Part shown: positions 6,831 through 12,976 of the stretch, one piece after another
How the letters are laid out: the number at the start of each line of letters is the position of its first letter
How positions within the stretch are numbered: the stretch's first letter is position 1
Assembly (NCBI GenBank): GCA_000434935.1
Contig: FR882186.1
Span: 1 to 14,029, forward strand
Direction of reading: 5' to 3'
From: Bacteroides sp. CAG:709
GTDB lineage: Bacteria; Bacteroidota; Bacteroidia; Bacteroidales; UBA932
Length of the DNA: 14,029 nucleotides
Program-made: the position numbers and the translations under genes
The notes under the pieces: generated by a model
Told to the model about the DNA's origin: nothing
Database searches by the model: none
Seen by the model: only the letters and a program-made list of their open reading frames with translations

Positions 6831-8505
6831 AATTTATAGATTGAGAAAATCGGGGCAGTTGGAAGAGGCCTATAATCTTGCATATGAGTTATATAGCCAA
6901 TATGAGTCGGATGAAGATGTAAAGAAAGCATTGGCTTGGGTGCTGGTTTCGTTATGTAAGAAGAATATAGAAGAAAACGATATCGTATCAGCAAAAGAGA
7001 AGTTTCGTCTTTTGGATTCTCTTGGTATGAAAGGCGGAGATATGTATGCAGATATCCTTGTTTCGCAGATAGATTTTTATCGGCAACGATTATCTGTTTG
7101 GGGTGAATTGGAAAGAATGAGCAAAGCAGGAAACGAAGTGGAGGCCTATGCTCGGGCAAAATCATTGCCGTCGTCAGATTTATCTATCAGTAATGCTACC
7201 TCGTATGGCTGGATTATTTACAGGTATCTGAAAAAAGAATTGACTTCCATACCTGTTTCGGAAATGAATGAAATTCTGACAGCGTATTTGTCTCTTCCTG
7301 TAGAGCGCCCATCTTTGCTTCATTCTCAAATTCTCATGATTGCGGAAAACTATCTTTCATATAACGGACATGAACAGTTTGATTTCTTGCAATTCTTTAA
7401 AAAATGGGATCCTAATAATTTGCGAAATGAGGACCTTAGGACAGAGACTAGAGAAATAAATGGCAGAAATGTTACTTTTCGGTCTTTGGCTGCGAAATCG
7501 ATGTCGTTATGTGTTGCAGATGTTAAACGTTCTAAAGATAGGGCTGATATTGAATGGCTTTCAAATGTTTTTGATAAGTGCGCTCTAAAGGACGATAAAT
7601 GGTCTTTACGTCAAAGGGCTATTTTATATATTCTGTCTGGAAATAAACAGGCGGCATCTCAAATATATCGCCGGCAGTTGAAAATGCCAAATCCGGAATA
7701 CTATCTTTGGTCTGAGGCTGCATGTTGCGAGCCTGATATGGACATTCGGGCTGGGCTTCTGTCAAAGGCTCTTACATTAAAAATCAAAGATGAGTTTCTT
7801 GGCAATGTGCGTCTCGCAATGGCCGATACTTTTTTAAGGCTTGAAAGGCCGGAGGCTGCTGCTATTGAATTGGGCAAATATCACAAACTTTATGAATCCC
7901 ATCGGTGGAATCCCAATGCGAAGTATAATGAGCTTGTGTCTAAACTGGAGACGTTGGGGGTGCCGCTGGGGAATCCTGATCGTGATAATACTGAGCTATA
8001 TAGACGCTATTTGCCTAAATCTCTTGAATATGTTTATTCGGATTTGCCGATTGAACATGCCATTGTGGATAATGTCAATGAAGATAAGCAACTTTTTCAT
8101 GTTATATCATTGTCCGGGAAAACGTCAATAGTGTATTACAGGGATACAGAACTTAGACCGAATGTCGGAGCCATCCTTACCCTGAAGTACATGAGTAAAG
8201 TACACAAAGAGACTGGAAATGTATCGTGGAAGGTAATAAGCATGTCTGAGGATAATACGGGAAACACTTACGGCCTCAAAAAAGAAATAACGTCTGGCCG
8301 CCTTAAAGTCTCGTTAGGGAAAAATGGACTTTATGGCTTTGTGACTGAGCATAATTTCTCCGCTTATGTCCCATCATATCTGCTCCGCAAAAATGGAATT
8401 ACCTCTGACTCTTGTAGCTTTTTTGATGTCTCAGCTGTCGCAATCTTGTCCGGTGTTCCATCCAAGTGGACGGTCATCGACTTTCACGCTCCTATTCAAC
8501 ATTAA
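6814..8505 (+). CDS. TPR plus tandem OB-fold-like protein, last gene of the cas operon
   Basis: Protein of 563 residues without a recognised function. The N-terminal ~400 residues are almost all helical with TPR-like pairs, for example SGQLEEAYNLAYELYSQY near residues 10-27 and RPEAAAIELGKYHKLY near 350. The C-terminal ~150 residues look like two OB/cold-shock-like beta modules. One is near 417-478 and ends WKVISMSE. The second is near 487-560, with GLYGFVTEHNFSAYVPSYLL, and ends WTVIDFHA. This suggests a protein scaffold that also binds single-stranded nucleic acid. I see no catalytic motif. ATG 6814 is preferred to the upstream in-frame TTG 6805. The start lies inside the helicase gene (17-nt overlap), implying coupled translation and a shared task. 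Function in spacer acquisition is inferred only from position. Confidence 0.72.
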   Translation: MQKTSEIYRLRKSGQLEEAYNLAYELYSQYESDEDVKKALAWVLVSLCKKNIEENDIVSAKEKFRLLDSLGMKGGDMYADILVSQIDFYRQRLSVWGELERMSKAGNEVEAYARAKSLPSSDLSISNATSYGWIIYRYLKKELTSIPVSEMNEILTAYLSLPVERPSLLHSQILMIAENYLSYNGHEQFDFLQFFKKWDPNNLRNEDLRTETREINGRNVTFRSLAAKSMSLCVADVKRSKDRADIEWLSNVFDKCALKDDKWSLRQRAILYILSGNKQAASQIYRRQLKMPNPEYYLWSEAACCEPDMDIRAGLLSKALTLKIKDEFLGNVRLAMADTFLRLERPEAAAIELGKYHKLYESHRWNPNAKYNELVSKLETLGVPLGNPDRDNTELYRRYLPKSLEYVYSDLPIEHAIVDNVNEDKQLFHVISLSGKTSIVYYRDTELRPNVGAILTLKYMSKVHKETGNVSWKVISMSEDNTGNTYGLKKEITSGRLKVSLGKNGLYGFVTEHNFSAYVPSYLLRKNGITSDSCSFFDVSAVAILSGVPSKWTVIDFHAPIQH

Positions 8506-8546
8506 GACAAAAGACTTAGGCAAACGACACATGAAACATCCAAAAC

Positions 8547-10037
8547 TCACAATTTGAAGTACTTGCAAACCATCATATCCAGTTGTTCGTCGGTAATGTT
8601 TGAGACGCCTGCTTTCTTTATCAGAGAGAACTCCTCTTTGTTCTTGCTGATGACAAACTTGCGCTCGCATCCGTCAATTACGGCATACAAATGATAGTTG
8701 CCTTTGTAGGTCTCTTCCAGCCGTATATCCTTGATCTCATGTCCGTTGATTATGACAGGAGCGCGCTTCACATCTTCCTCCCACTCTCCCCATGCTCTTA
8801 AATGCTCAACAATCGTACTCTCGACACGCCCGATCCATTCTTCCGCTACGCCATTTTTCAATGCTACCGTGCGGAAGTTCTTCAGTGAAGATGCGACATC
8901 GCTAATGACGGTATCTGGCCTGCGGATGCCGTTGTCGCGGGCGAAGTCAATGATGTCTCCGCGGGTGAAGCCGCTAAGTTTCGCGCGTATAAACAGGCAA
9001 TGCTCCTCGTTCGGCAGATATCCACCCCTGTTTATGACGTAGGTGATGTCGTATGCCGGAGATAATCTCCACGAACCGTCTTCGGTCATTGTGAATGAGA
9101 AATTCTTGTTGTGGTCGTCAGTATTGTTCGCAAGGACATTGAACACCATTCTGCGGAAAACCTCTTGGCAATCGGCCTCCGGAAGGTGTAGTTTGCGACA
9201 AGTCGCTATCAGCTGCTCGTAGCTGTCGGCATCGGGGTTTATCGCTGCCAATGTTTGTGTGTGTACCTTCTTGCGCCCGTCGCGATCGAAGCGTTCGGTC
9301 AGGAAATGATTGTTTCCCTCGGCAGAATACAACTCCGAAGGCATCATGCGGATGCCGGCCATTCCGGCCAATTCATAATAAGTCATTTCCAATTCCGCTG
9401 AACTGTACTCGGAATTCCCGAATTTCAGCAGGTGGTAGCCGAAATCCTCCATTCCGGAAATCTGTCCGCTGCGGATTTCTCCTGTCTTCCGGTTGATGGC
9501 AATGATTGCCTTCGGCTGTCGCCCTCCAGCGGAAGTCCCTACTGTCAATAAGGACTGCATGGTGATGGATTCTTCCGGAAGGATTCTGGCGTTCTCCCTG
9601 TCCGCAAAGATGCGCTCGGCCAAGTCGGCCAATGATTTTATGTCAATCTTGTCTGATTTCCGCTCAAGAGGTATTTCCGGCAGGAATTCCAATGCTCCCA
9701 TTCCGCGTCTGCCGATAAATGCCAGCTTGTCAAGCGGATTGATGTCCGCACCTGAAAGCCGGTTCTGCTGGCGCCATAGCTCAAACAACTGATTGCCCCA
9801 GGCATCTGGTAAGGAATCTGCGACAAAGGCCGGAAGCTTCTGATAGATCTTTTCGCTTTCGCCCCATATCGGTGTCAATGCCCCAGAGCTGTCAATAGGC
9901 GCTGAAATCGGTGATATGTTCAGGCCTCTCTTGACGAATTCCGGGTTGTATGTAAAATATGCCAGGCGCCGCCGGTCGTTCCACGACAGCCTGCCTATTT
10001 CATCATTCCAGAGTATCACTTTCAATGTTTTCAGCAT
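8547..10037 (-). CDS. hipA: HipA-family serine/threonine kinase toxin
   Basis: HipA-type toxin of a type II toxin-antitoxin pair, 496 residues. The family phosphorylates targets such as aminoacyl-tRNA synthetases and causes growth arrest or persistence. The N-terminal subdomain contains LPDAWGNQLF (76-85) and IGRRGMGALEF (108-118). The Gly/Ser loop is TSAGGRQPK (168-176), the ATP-binding Lys is in LLKF (K205), the catalytic loop is N305-T-D307-D-H309-N-K-N312, and the DFG-equivalent Asp is D330 in SPAYD. All key residues are intact. The first ~425 residues match the usual HipA length. The last ~70 (from about VIINGHEIKD) are extra and not explained by the kinase fold. It starts 9 nt after the hipB stop and is convergent with the cas operon. 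GC content is visibly higher than in the cas genes. Confidence 0.93.
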   Translation of the reverse strand: MLKTLKVILWNDEIGRLSWNDRRRLAYFTYNPEFVKRGLNISPISAPIDSSGALTPIWGESEKIYQKLPAFVADSLPDAWGNQLFELWRQQNRLSGADINPLDKLAFIGRRGMGALEFLPEIPLERKSDKIDIKSLADLAERIFADRENARILPEESITMQSLLTVGTSAGGRQPKAIIAINRKTGEIRSGQISGMEDFGYHLLKFGNSEYSSAELEMTYYELAGMAGIRMMPSELYSAEGNNHFLTERFDRDGRKKVHTQTLAAINPDADSYEQLIATCRKLHLPEADCQEVFRRMVFNVLANNTDDHNKNFSFTMTEDGSWRLSPAYDITYVINRGGYLPNEEHCLFIRAKLSGFTRGDIIDFARDNGIRRPDTVISDVASSLKNFRTVALKNGVAEEWIGRVESTIVEHLRAWGEWEEDVKRAPVIINGHEIKDIRLEETYKGNYHLYAVIDGCERKFVISKNKEEFSLIKKAGVSNITDEQLDMMVCKYFKL

Positions 10038-10046
10038 ATTCCTATA

Positions 10047-10361
10047 TTATTTTGAATGGCGGATGCGTTGTGCTTTTTTCTCATTTTTACGTGTCAGATA
10101 TGGCGACTCGGGAAGTTCCGGCAGAAGGTTGTCCATGTTATTGATCTGACCTATGACTTTCATCAGGAGAATGAAAGTCGATAGTGTCAGGTTGACCGCC
10201 GCTCCGCTCTCGAATTTGTGGATAGTGGTCAATCCGATGCCGGACCGCTCCGCCACATCTTTTTGGGTGAGTCCGCAGCGCATCCTGTAATCCTTGAAAC
10301 GTGTGCCCATCAATCTGACGATTTCCGGTGTCGAATATTCATAGAAATCAGCCATTGTCAT
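10047..10361 (-). CDS. hipB: HipB-like Xre-family antitoxin/repressor
   Basis: Small DNA-binding protein of 104 residues with one Cro/CI-type helix-turn-helix at about 20-75. The core RFKDYRMRCGLTQKDVAERS contains the LTQKDVA first helix, and TTIHKFESG lies in the recognition region. The family binds its own operator and neutralises HipA by complex formation. It lies directly upstream of hipA in the same direction. The C-terminal tail is basic (RKNEKKAQRIRHSK) and probably flexible. Two in-frame ATGs six bases apart (10361 and 10355) are possible starts; the first is used here. An inverted repeat just upstream of the start is the likely binding site. Confidence 0.88.
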   Translation of the reverse strand: MTMADFYEYSTPEIVRLMGTRFKDYRMRCGLTQKDVAERSGIGLTTIHKFESGAAVNLTLSTFILLMKVIGQINNMDNLLPELPESPYLTRKNEKKAQRIRHSK

Positions 10362-10371
10362 TTCTTTATTT

Positions 10372-10434
10372 AACTATCATTATATTGATAGATATATCGT
10401 TATTTAGCCTTTTATCTTCACGCAAGTGATAGTT
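10372..10434 (-). promoter_or_regulatory. Putative HipB operator(s) upstream of hipBA
   Basis: The stretch 10374-10391 is a perfect inverted repeat CTATCA-TTATAT-TGATAG, 18 bp long. Written as 5+8+5 (CTATC-N8-GATAG), it has the same geometry as the E. coli HipB operator TATCC-N8-GGATA. A further half-site TGATAGTT lies at 10427-10434 and is the exact reverse complement of AACTATCA at 10372-10379. The 10-bp palindrome AGTTATAACT overlaps it at 10431-10440. The site lies about 10-30 nt upstream of the hipB start, which suits autorepression. The protein-site pairing is inferred from position and symmetry. Confidence 0.55.
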
Positions 10435-10479
10435 ATAACTGCAAAAATATGAATTAAAACCAATAAAACAAACAGTACA

Positions 10480-10563
10480 ATGAAATTGAAAAAGGAACTT
10501 GACAAGGAAAGAAAAATTTTGGTAACTTTAGATGGAGAAAAACTAAACTTTATAAACGCATAA
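10480..10563 (+). CDS. Very small ORF, 27 residues, hypothetical
   Basis: ATG to TAA ORF encoding a short, highly charged peptide that begins MKLKKELDKERKIL. It lies divergent to hipB and ends 5 nt before the next small ORF, which suggests a two-gene transcript. The peptide has no transmembrane segment and no motif I know. It may be a leader peptide or a degenerate gene end. Support is only the start/stop spacing and a coherent amphipathic composition. Confidence 0.3.
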   Translation: MKLKKELDKERKILVTLDGEKLNFINA

Positions 10564-10568
10564 TACAG

Positions 10569-10742
10569 ATGAAGATATTGGGACTGCCAGGGACATCTTT
10601 TTCGCCAAGAAGGGCGCTTGGCATTGATGTGCTTAAGCGGAAAATTGCAACAGCGACAGGAATCCCCACTACGAAACAGGGGATTGAAAAGAAGATCGGC
10701 AAAACTGTTATTAAGGGAGTGAAGTCTATCTTTGATAAATGA
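10569..10742 (+). CDS. Small basic protein, 57 residues, hypothetical
   Basis: ATG (10569) to TGA (10740-10742). The product starts MKILGLPGTSFSPRRALGID and continues with a Lys-rich, Thr/Gly-containing helix-forming tail (GIPTTKQGIEKKIG). The composition is protein-like: two repeated GIP/GLP-T-S/T turns, balanced hydrophobic spacing and strong positive charge, suggesting nucleic-acid binding or a membrane-surface role. I have an impression of similar short proteins in Bacteroidales accessory regions but cannot name the family. It follows a 27-codon ORF by 5 nt. Confidence 0.55.
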   Translation: MKILGLPGTSFSPRRALGIDVLKRKIATATGIPTTKQGIEKKIGKTVIKGVKSIFDK

Positions 10743-10758
10743 CCGGATAACCCACTTT

Positions 10759-10782
10759 GAATCAAACAAATAAACTTGATTC
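10759..10782. repeat. Inverted repeat GAATCAA-N10-TTGATTC
   Basis: Perfect 7-bp arms at 10759-10765 and 10776-10782 with a 10-nt AT-rich spacer, 16 nt after the 57-codon ORF. It could be a weak transcript end, although there is no T-run after it, or a regulator binding site. Confidence 0.35.
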
Positions 10783-10882
10783 GGCAAAATCAAACAATTC
10801 AGATGGAAACTGCAAATTACTGTTTACCTCTTCCTCTTTCTTACATTTATAGTAGACAGAGTGAAGATGATAATTAAACAGA

Positions 10883-11065
10883 ATGAAAAAGTGGATCAAA
10901 TATATCATTGTCGCTGCCGCGGCGCTGTTTGTGGTAGGTTCAATGATGTCGCAGGGAACATGATTGTTGTGTTGGGGCCCAAATGGAAACGGCCGGCAGC
11001 CTGAGAAATTCAATTGGAAGAAAATGTTTTATCTCAATCCTGACGAATACCTGAGAAGCAAATGA
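10883..11065 (+). pseudogene. Small membrane-anchored ORF interrupted by an in-frame TGA
   Basis: The frame starting at ATG 10883 encodes MKKWIKYIIVAAAALFVVGS, a basic start followed by one hydrophobic helix, and stops at TGA 10961-10963 after 26 codons. The same frame then stays open for 33 more codons with protein-like content (NWKKMFYLNPDEYL). It ends at TGA 11063-11065, overlapping the ATG of the DUF1810 gene in an ATGA arrangement. That arrangement suggests one original gene of about 60 codons translationally coupled to DUF1810 and now broken by a nonsense change. Alternatively the first 26 codons are an independent small membrane peptide and the second half starts at a TTG (10964). The near-promoter TACATTTA at 10842-10849 is a weak match to the Bacteroidota -7 box. 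Confidence 0.4.
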
Positions 11066-11532
11066 AAATAAAATTATTTACCCGGAAATCTGACGAATTA
11101 TATTATCGCCAGCAGGGAATTGAGCGCTTCATAGATGCGCAGAAGACTAATTATAAGATTGCATTGGCGGAGATTCAATGCGGGCGGAAGCAGAGTCATT
11201 GGATCTGGTATATCTTTCCGCAGCTTGTCGGGCTGGGCCGTAGTTGCTACTCGACGCTTTATGGCATCCGCAGTCGGAAAGAAGCGGAGGAGTATCTTCA
11301 GAATGAAGTGCTGGGGCGTCGGCTGCGCGAGATTACGAATGCGCTGCTGAAGCACAATGACAAGTCGGCCGAGGAAATTTTCGGCGGGCTAGATGCAATG
11401 AAAGTGCGTTCCAGCATGACCCTGTTCGACGCGATTTCGCCTGACGACATCTTCGCGCAAGTCCTGGATACGTTCTATGACGGGAAACGCTGCGAGTTCA
11501 CATTGTCGGCAATCGCGGACAAAACTGTATAG
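11062..11532 (+). CDS. DUF1810 family protein
   Basis: Protein of 156 residues that fits the DUF1810 family along its length: ERFIDAQ (21-27), GRKQSHWIWYIFPQL (41-55), GLGRS (57-61), EVLGRRLRE (82-90) and GLDAMKVRSSMTLFD (109-123). The family is a compact helical domain, sometimes called calpastatin in old annotation, which is not meaningful in bacteria. Its biochemical role is not established to my knowledge. It carries about 15 extra residues at the N-terminus. The start ATG overlaps the stop of the broken small membrane ORF. The stop lies within a 12-bp sequence repeated at the end of the second hipA. Confidence 0.92.
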   Translation: MKIKLFTRKSDELYYRQQGIERFIDAQKTNYKIALAEIQCGRKQSHWIWYIFPQLVGLGRSCYSTLYGIRSRKEAEEYLQNEVLGRRLREITNALLKHNDKSAEEIFGGLDAMKVRSSMTLFDAISPDDIFAQVLDTFYDGKRCEFTLSAIADKTV

Positions 11533-11538
11533 CGCCCT
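11527..11538 (+). repeat. Direct repeat copy 1, GTATAGCGCCCT
   Basis: 12-bp sequence spanning the TAG stop of the DUF1810 gene. It is identical to 12949-12960, which spans the stop of the second hipA. A 12-mer match somewhere in 14 kb is expected by chance, so only the matching placement at both ends of the hipBA module gives it weight. Confidence 0.45.
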
Positions 11539-11550
11539 CTAAAACACTTG

Positions 11551-11579
11551 GAGTATAGATTTTGTGGCAATTTATACTC
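11551..11579. repeat. Inverted repeat GAGTATA-N15-TATACTC
   Basis: Perfect 7-bp arms at 11551-11557 and 11573-11579 between the DUF1810 stop and the second hipB promoter. There is no T-run immediately after it, so a terminator is not well supported. A regulator site or weak transcript end is possible. Confidence 0.3.
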
Positions 11580-11608
11580 GGCAAAGTGGGCTTTTCTGAA
11601 ATTTTTGC

Positions 11609-11616
11609 TATATTTG
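11609..11616 (+). promoter_or_regulatory. Bacteroidota-type -7 promoter box for hipB2
   Basis: TATATTTG fits the Bacteroidota -7 consensus TAnnTTTG exactly and is followed by TAAC. It is 44 bp upstream of the hipB2 ATG at 11660. No good -33 TTG element is seen 19-21 bp upstream, so strength may be low or depend on an activator. Confidence 0.55.
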
Positions 11617-11617
11617 T

Positions 11618-11635
11618 AACAAATAATATATTGTT
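11618..11635. promoter_or_regulatory. Putative operator AACAA-N8-TTGTT at the hipB2 promoter
   Basis: Perfect 5-bp arms AACAA (11618-11622) and TTGTT (11631-11635) separated by 8 bp. This 18-bp geometry matches that of the operator candidate before the first hipBA and of E. coli HipB sites. It covers the expected transcription start just after the -7 box, a natural place for autorepression. Short AT-rich arms make a chance match possible. Confidence 0.4.
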
Positions 11636-11659
11636 TGTTTTGGCGAAAATTACGGAATT

Positions 11660-11977
11660 ATGAATAATATGTTAGCATTTAATCTGTCTGTACCTAAAGA
11701 TGTTGCGTTACAGATAGCGGCAAGAGTGAAGACCAGAAGATTGGAGCTGGACTTGACTCAGGAAGGATTGTCAGCCAGAGCCGGTATCAAGTTTGCCACT
11801 TATCGCAGATTTGAGCAGACTGGTGAAATATCATTGAGAGGTTTGCTCCAAATCGGGTTTGCCTTGAATGCACTTTCTGATTTTGATGCACTCTTTACTC
11901 AGAAACAGTATCAGACGCTTGATGATGTTTTGAATGAGCAATATGTTTCACGAAAAAGGGGTAAGAAAAATGAATAG
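11660..11977 (+). CDS. Second HipB-like Xre-family antitoxin
   Basis: Protein of 105 residues with an Xre/Cro-type helix-turn-helix at about 17-75. RVKTRRLELDLTQEGLSARA contains the LTQEGLS first helix, and IKFATYRRFEQTGEIS the recognition helix region. By family and position it is the antitoxin/repressor of the HipA-like kinase downstream. The C-terminal tail ends VSRKRGKKNE and stops at TAG 11975-11977. An ATG at 11970 in another frame overlaps this stop in a typical coupled-start arrangement and was probably the original hipA start. An alternative hipB start is ATG 11669. It shows no obvious sequence similarity to the first HipB beyond the shared fold. Confidence 0.87.
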   Translation: MNNMLAFNLSVPKDVALQIAARVKTRRLELDLTQEGLSARAGIKFATYRRFEQTGEISLRGLLQIGFALNALSDFDALFTQKQYQTLDDVLNEQYVSRKRGKKNE

Positions 11978-12955
11978 CTCAATTCTGGTTTTTCGATCTC
12001 TCCATTTGAGTTGCCATTGCGCCAAGGGGTGTTCATTGCCAAACCACGTCCGTTTGAAGGCGGCTTCGGGGTCTTTGACGATTGCCTGCCGGATGGGTGG
12101 GGGTTGCTTGTGCTGGACAGATATTTACAGAAAAAAGGGGTCAATCCACGGACATTGACTTTGTTGGATCGTCTTGCGATAGTAGGTTCTACCGGACGAG
12201 GAGCACTGGAGTTCCGTCCTGACAGAAGTGTCGTATCGGACCGGGAGTATGTAGACTTTGAAAAAATGGCGTTGGAAGCCGAACAAATACTTGATAGTGA
12301 GGAATATAGGGGAGATGGAATTGAGGAGTTCCAATACCGTGGCGGCTCTCCCGGCGGCGCGCGTCCGAAAATATTTGCCCGTCATGAAGGGAAAGAATGG
12401 CTGGTGAAGTTCAGAGCGAAGGCGGATTCCCCGAATATTGGTAAAGAAGAATACCGTTATTCGCTTCTTGCAAAGAAATGCGGAATTGAGATGCCTGAAA
12501 CACGGCTGTTTGAGGATAAGTATTTCGGTGTGGAGCGTTTTGACCGGACGTCGAACGGAAAGTTACATGTGGTCAGTGTCGCCGGCCTTATTGGAGCAGA
12601 TTATCGCTTGCCCAGCATTGACTATTCCCATATTTTTCAGGTATGTGCTGCTTTGACGCATAATGTGTCCGAGATGAAAAAAGTGTATCGTTTGATGGTA
12701 TTCAATTATTTGATAGCCAATAAAGATGACCACGCCAAGAATTTTTCGTTTATCCATCGTGATGGCGAATGGCATTTTGCACCTGCATACGACCTTCTGC
12801 CAAGTGATGGCATCAATGGGTTTCGCACAACCTCGATCAATGATAAAATCGAACCGAAGAAGGAGGATTTGTTTGCCGTGGCTGAAAAGTTCGGATTGGA
12901 CAAGAAAGAGGTGGTAGAGATTTTTGACGAGATAATGAAATTATCGTGGGTATAG
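11978..12955 (+). pseudogene. HipA-family kinase lacking its N-terminal start (truncated)
   Basis: HipA-like kinase in which homology begins abruptly at LNSGFSISPFELPL, the codons right after the hipB2 TAG. About the first 40 residues of a normal HipA are missing, and no in-frame ATG lies near the start; the first usable start is TTG 12011. The remaining sequence is intact. It contains KPRPFEGGFGVFDDCLPDGWG, DRLAIVGSTGRGALEF, the Gly/Ser loop GGSPGGARPK (111-120, counted from TTG 12011), Lys133 in LVKF, the catalytic N237-K-D239-D-H241-A-K-N244, and D261 in APAYD. Codons 5' of the homology were probably lost by a deletion at about 11970-11978, since ATG 11970 enters a different frame. It may be dead, or it may be made from TTG 12011 as a short kinase comparable to HipT, which naturally lacks the first N-subdomain. 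Confidence 0.75.
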
Positions 12956-12960
12956 CGCCC
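12949..12960 (+). repeat. Direct repeat copy 2, GTATAGCGCCCT
   Basis: Second copy of the 12-bp sequence found at 11527-11538. It covers the last codon and stop of the truncated hipA. The two copies bracket the hipB2-hipA2 module. Confidence 0.45.
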
Positions 12961-12976
12961 TGAAAAACTGATAAAA

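Larger units (their letters stand above)
2..8505 (+). other. Single co-directional CRISPR effector/adaptation operon
   Basis: Seven genes run in the same direction. The intergenic distances are 2 nt (634 to 637), 5 nt (2289 to 2295), 2 nt (3278 to 3281), 2 nt (4306 to 4309) and 11 nt (4788 to 4800), followed by a 17-nt overlap (6814 within a gene ending at 6830). No room exists for internal promoters or terminators, so translational coupling and one transcript are likely. The operon promoter is not in the window: the first gene is already open at base 2. The downstream neighbour hipA is convergent, with only 41 nt between stop codons and no clear hairpin terminator there. The set implies a type III CRISPR locus whose interference genes are outside the window. 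Confidence 0.85.

Noticed and set aside
9493..9792. Plus-strand ORF inside hipA1
   Set aside because: The antisense frame carries all HipA kinase motifs; this one has none.
10759..10782. Rho-independent terminator
   Set aside because: The arms are only 7 bp, AT-rich, and no T-run follows; listed only as an inverted repeat.
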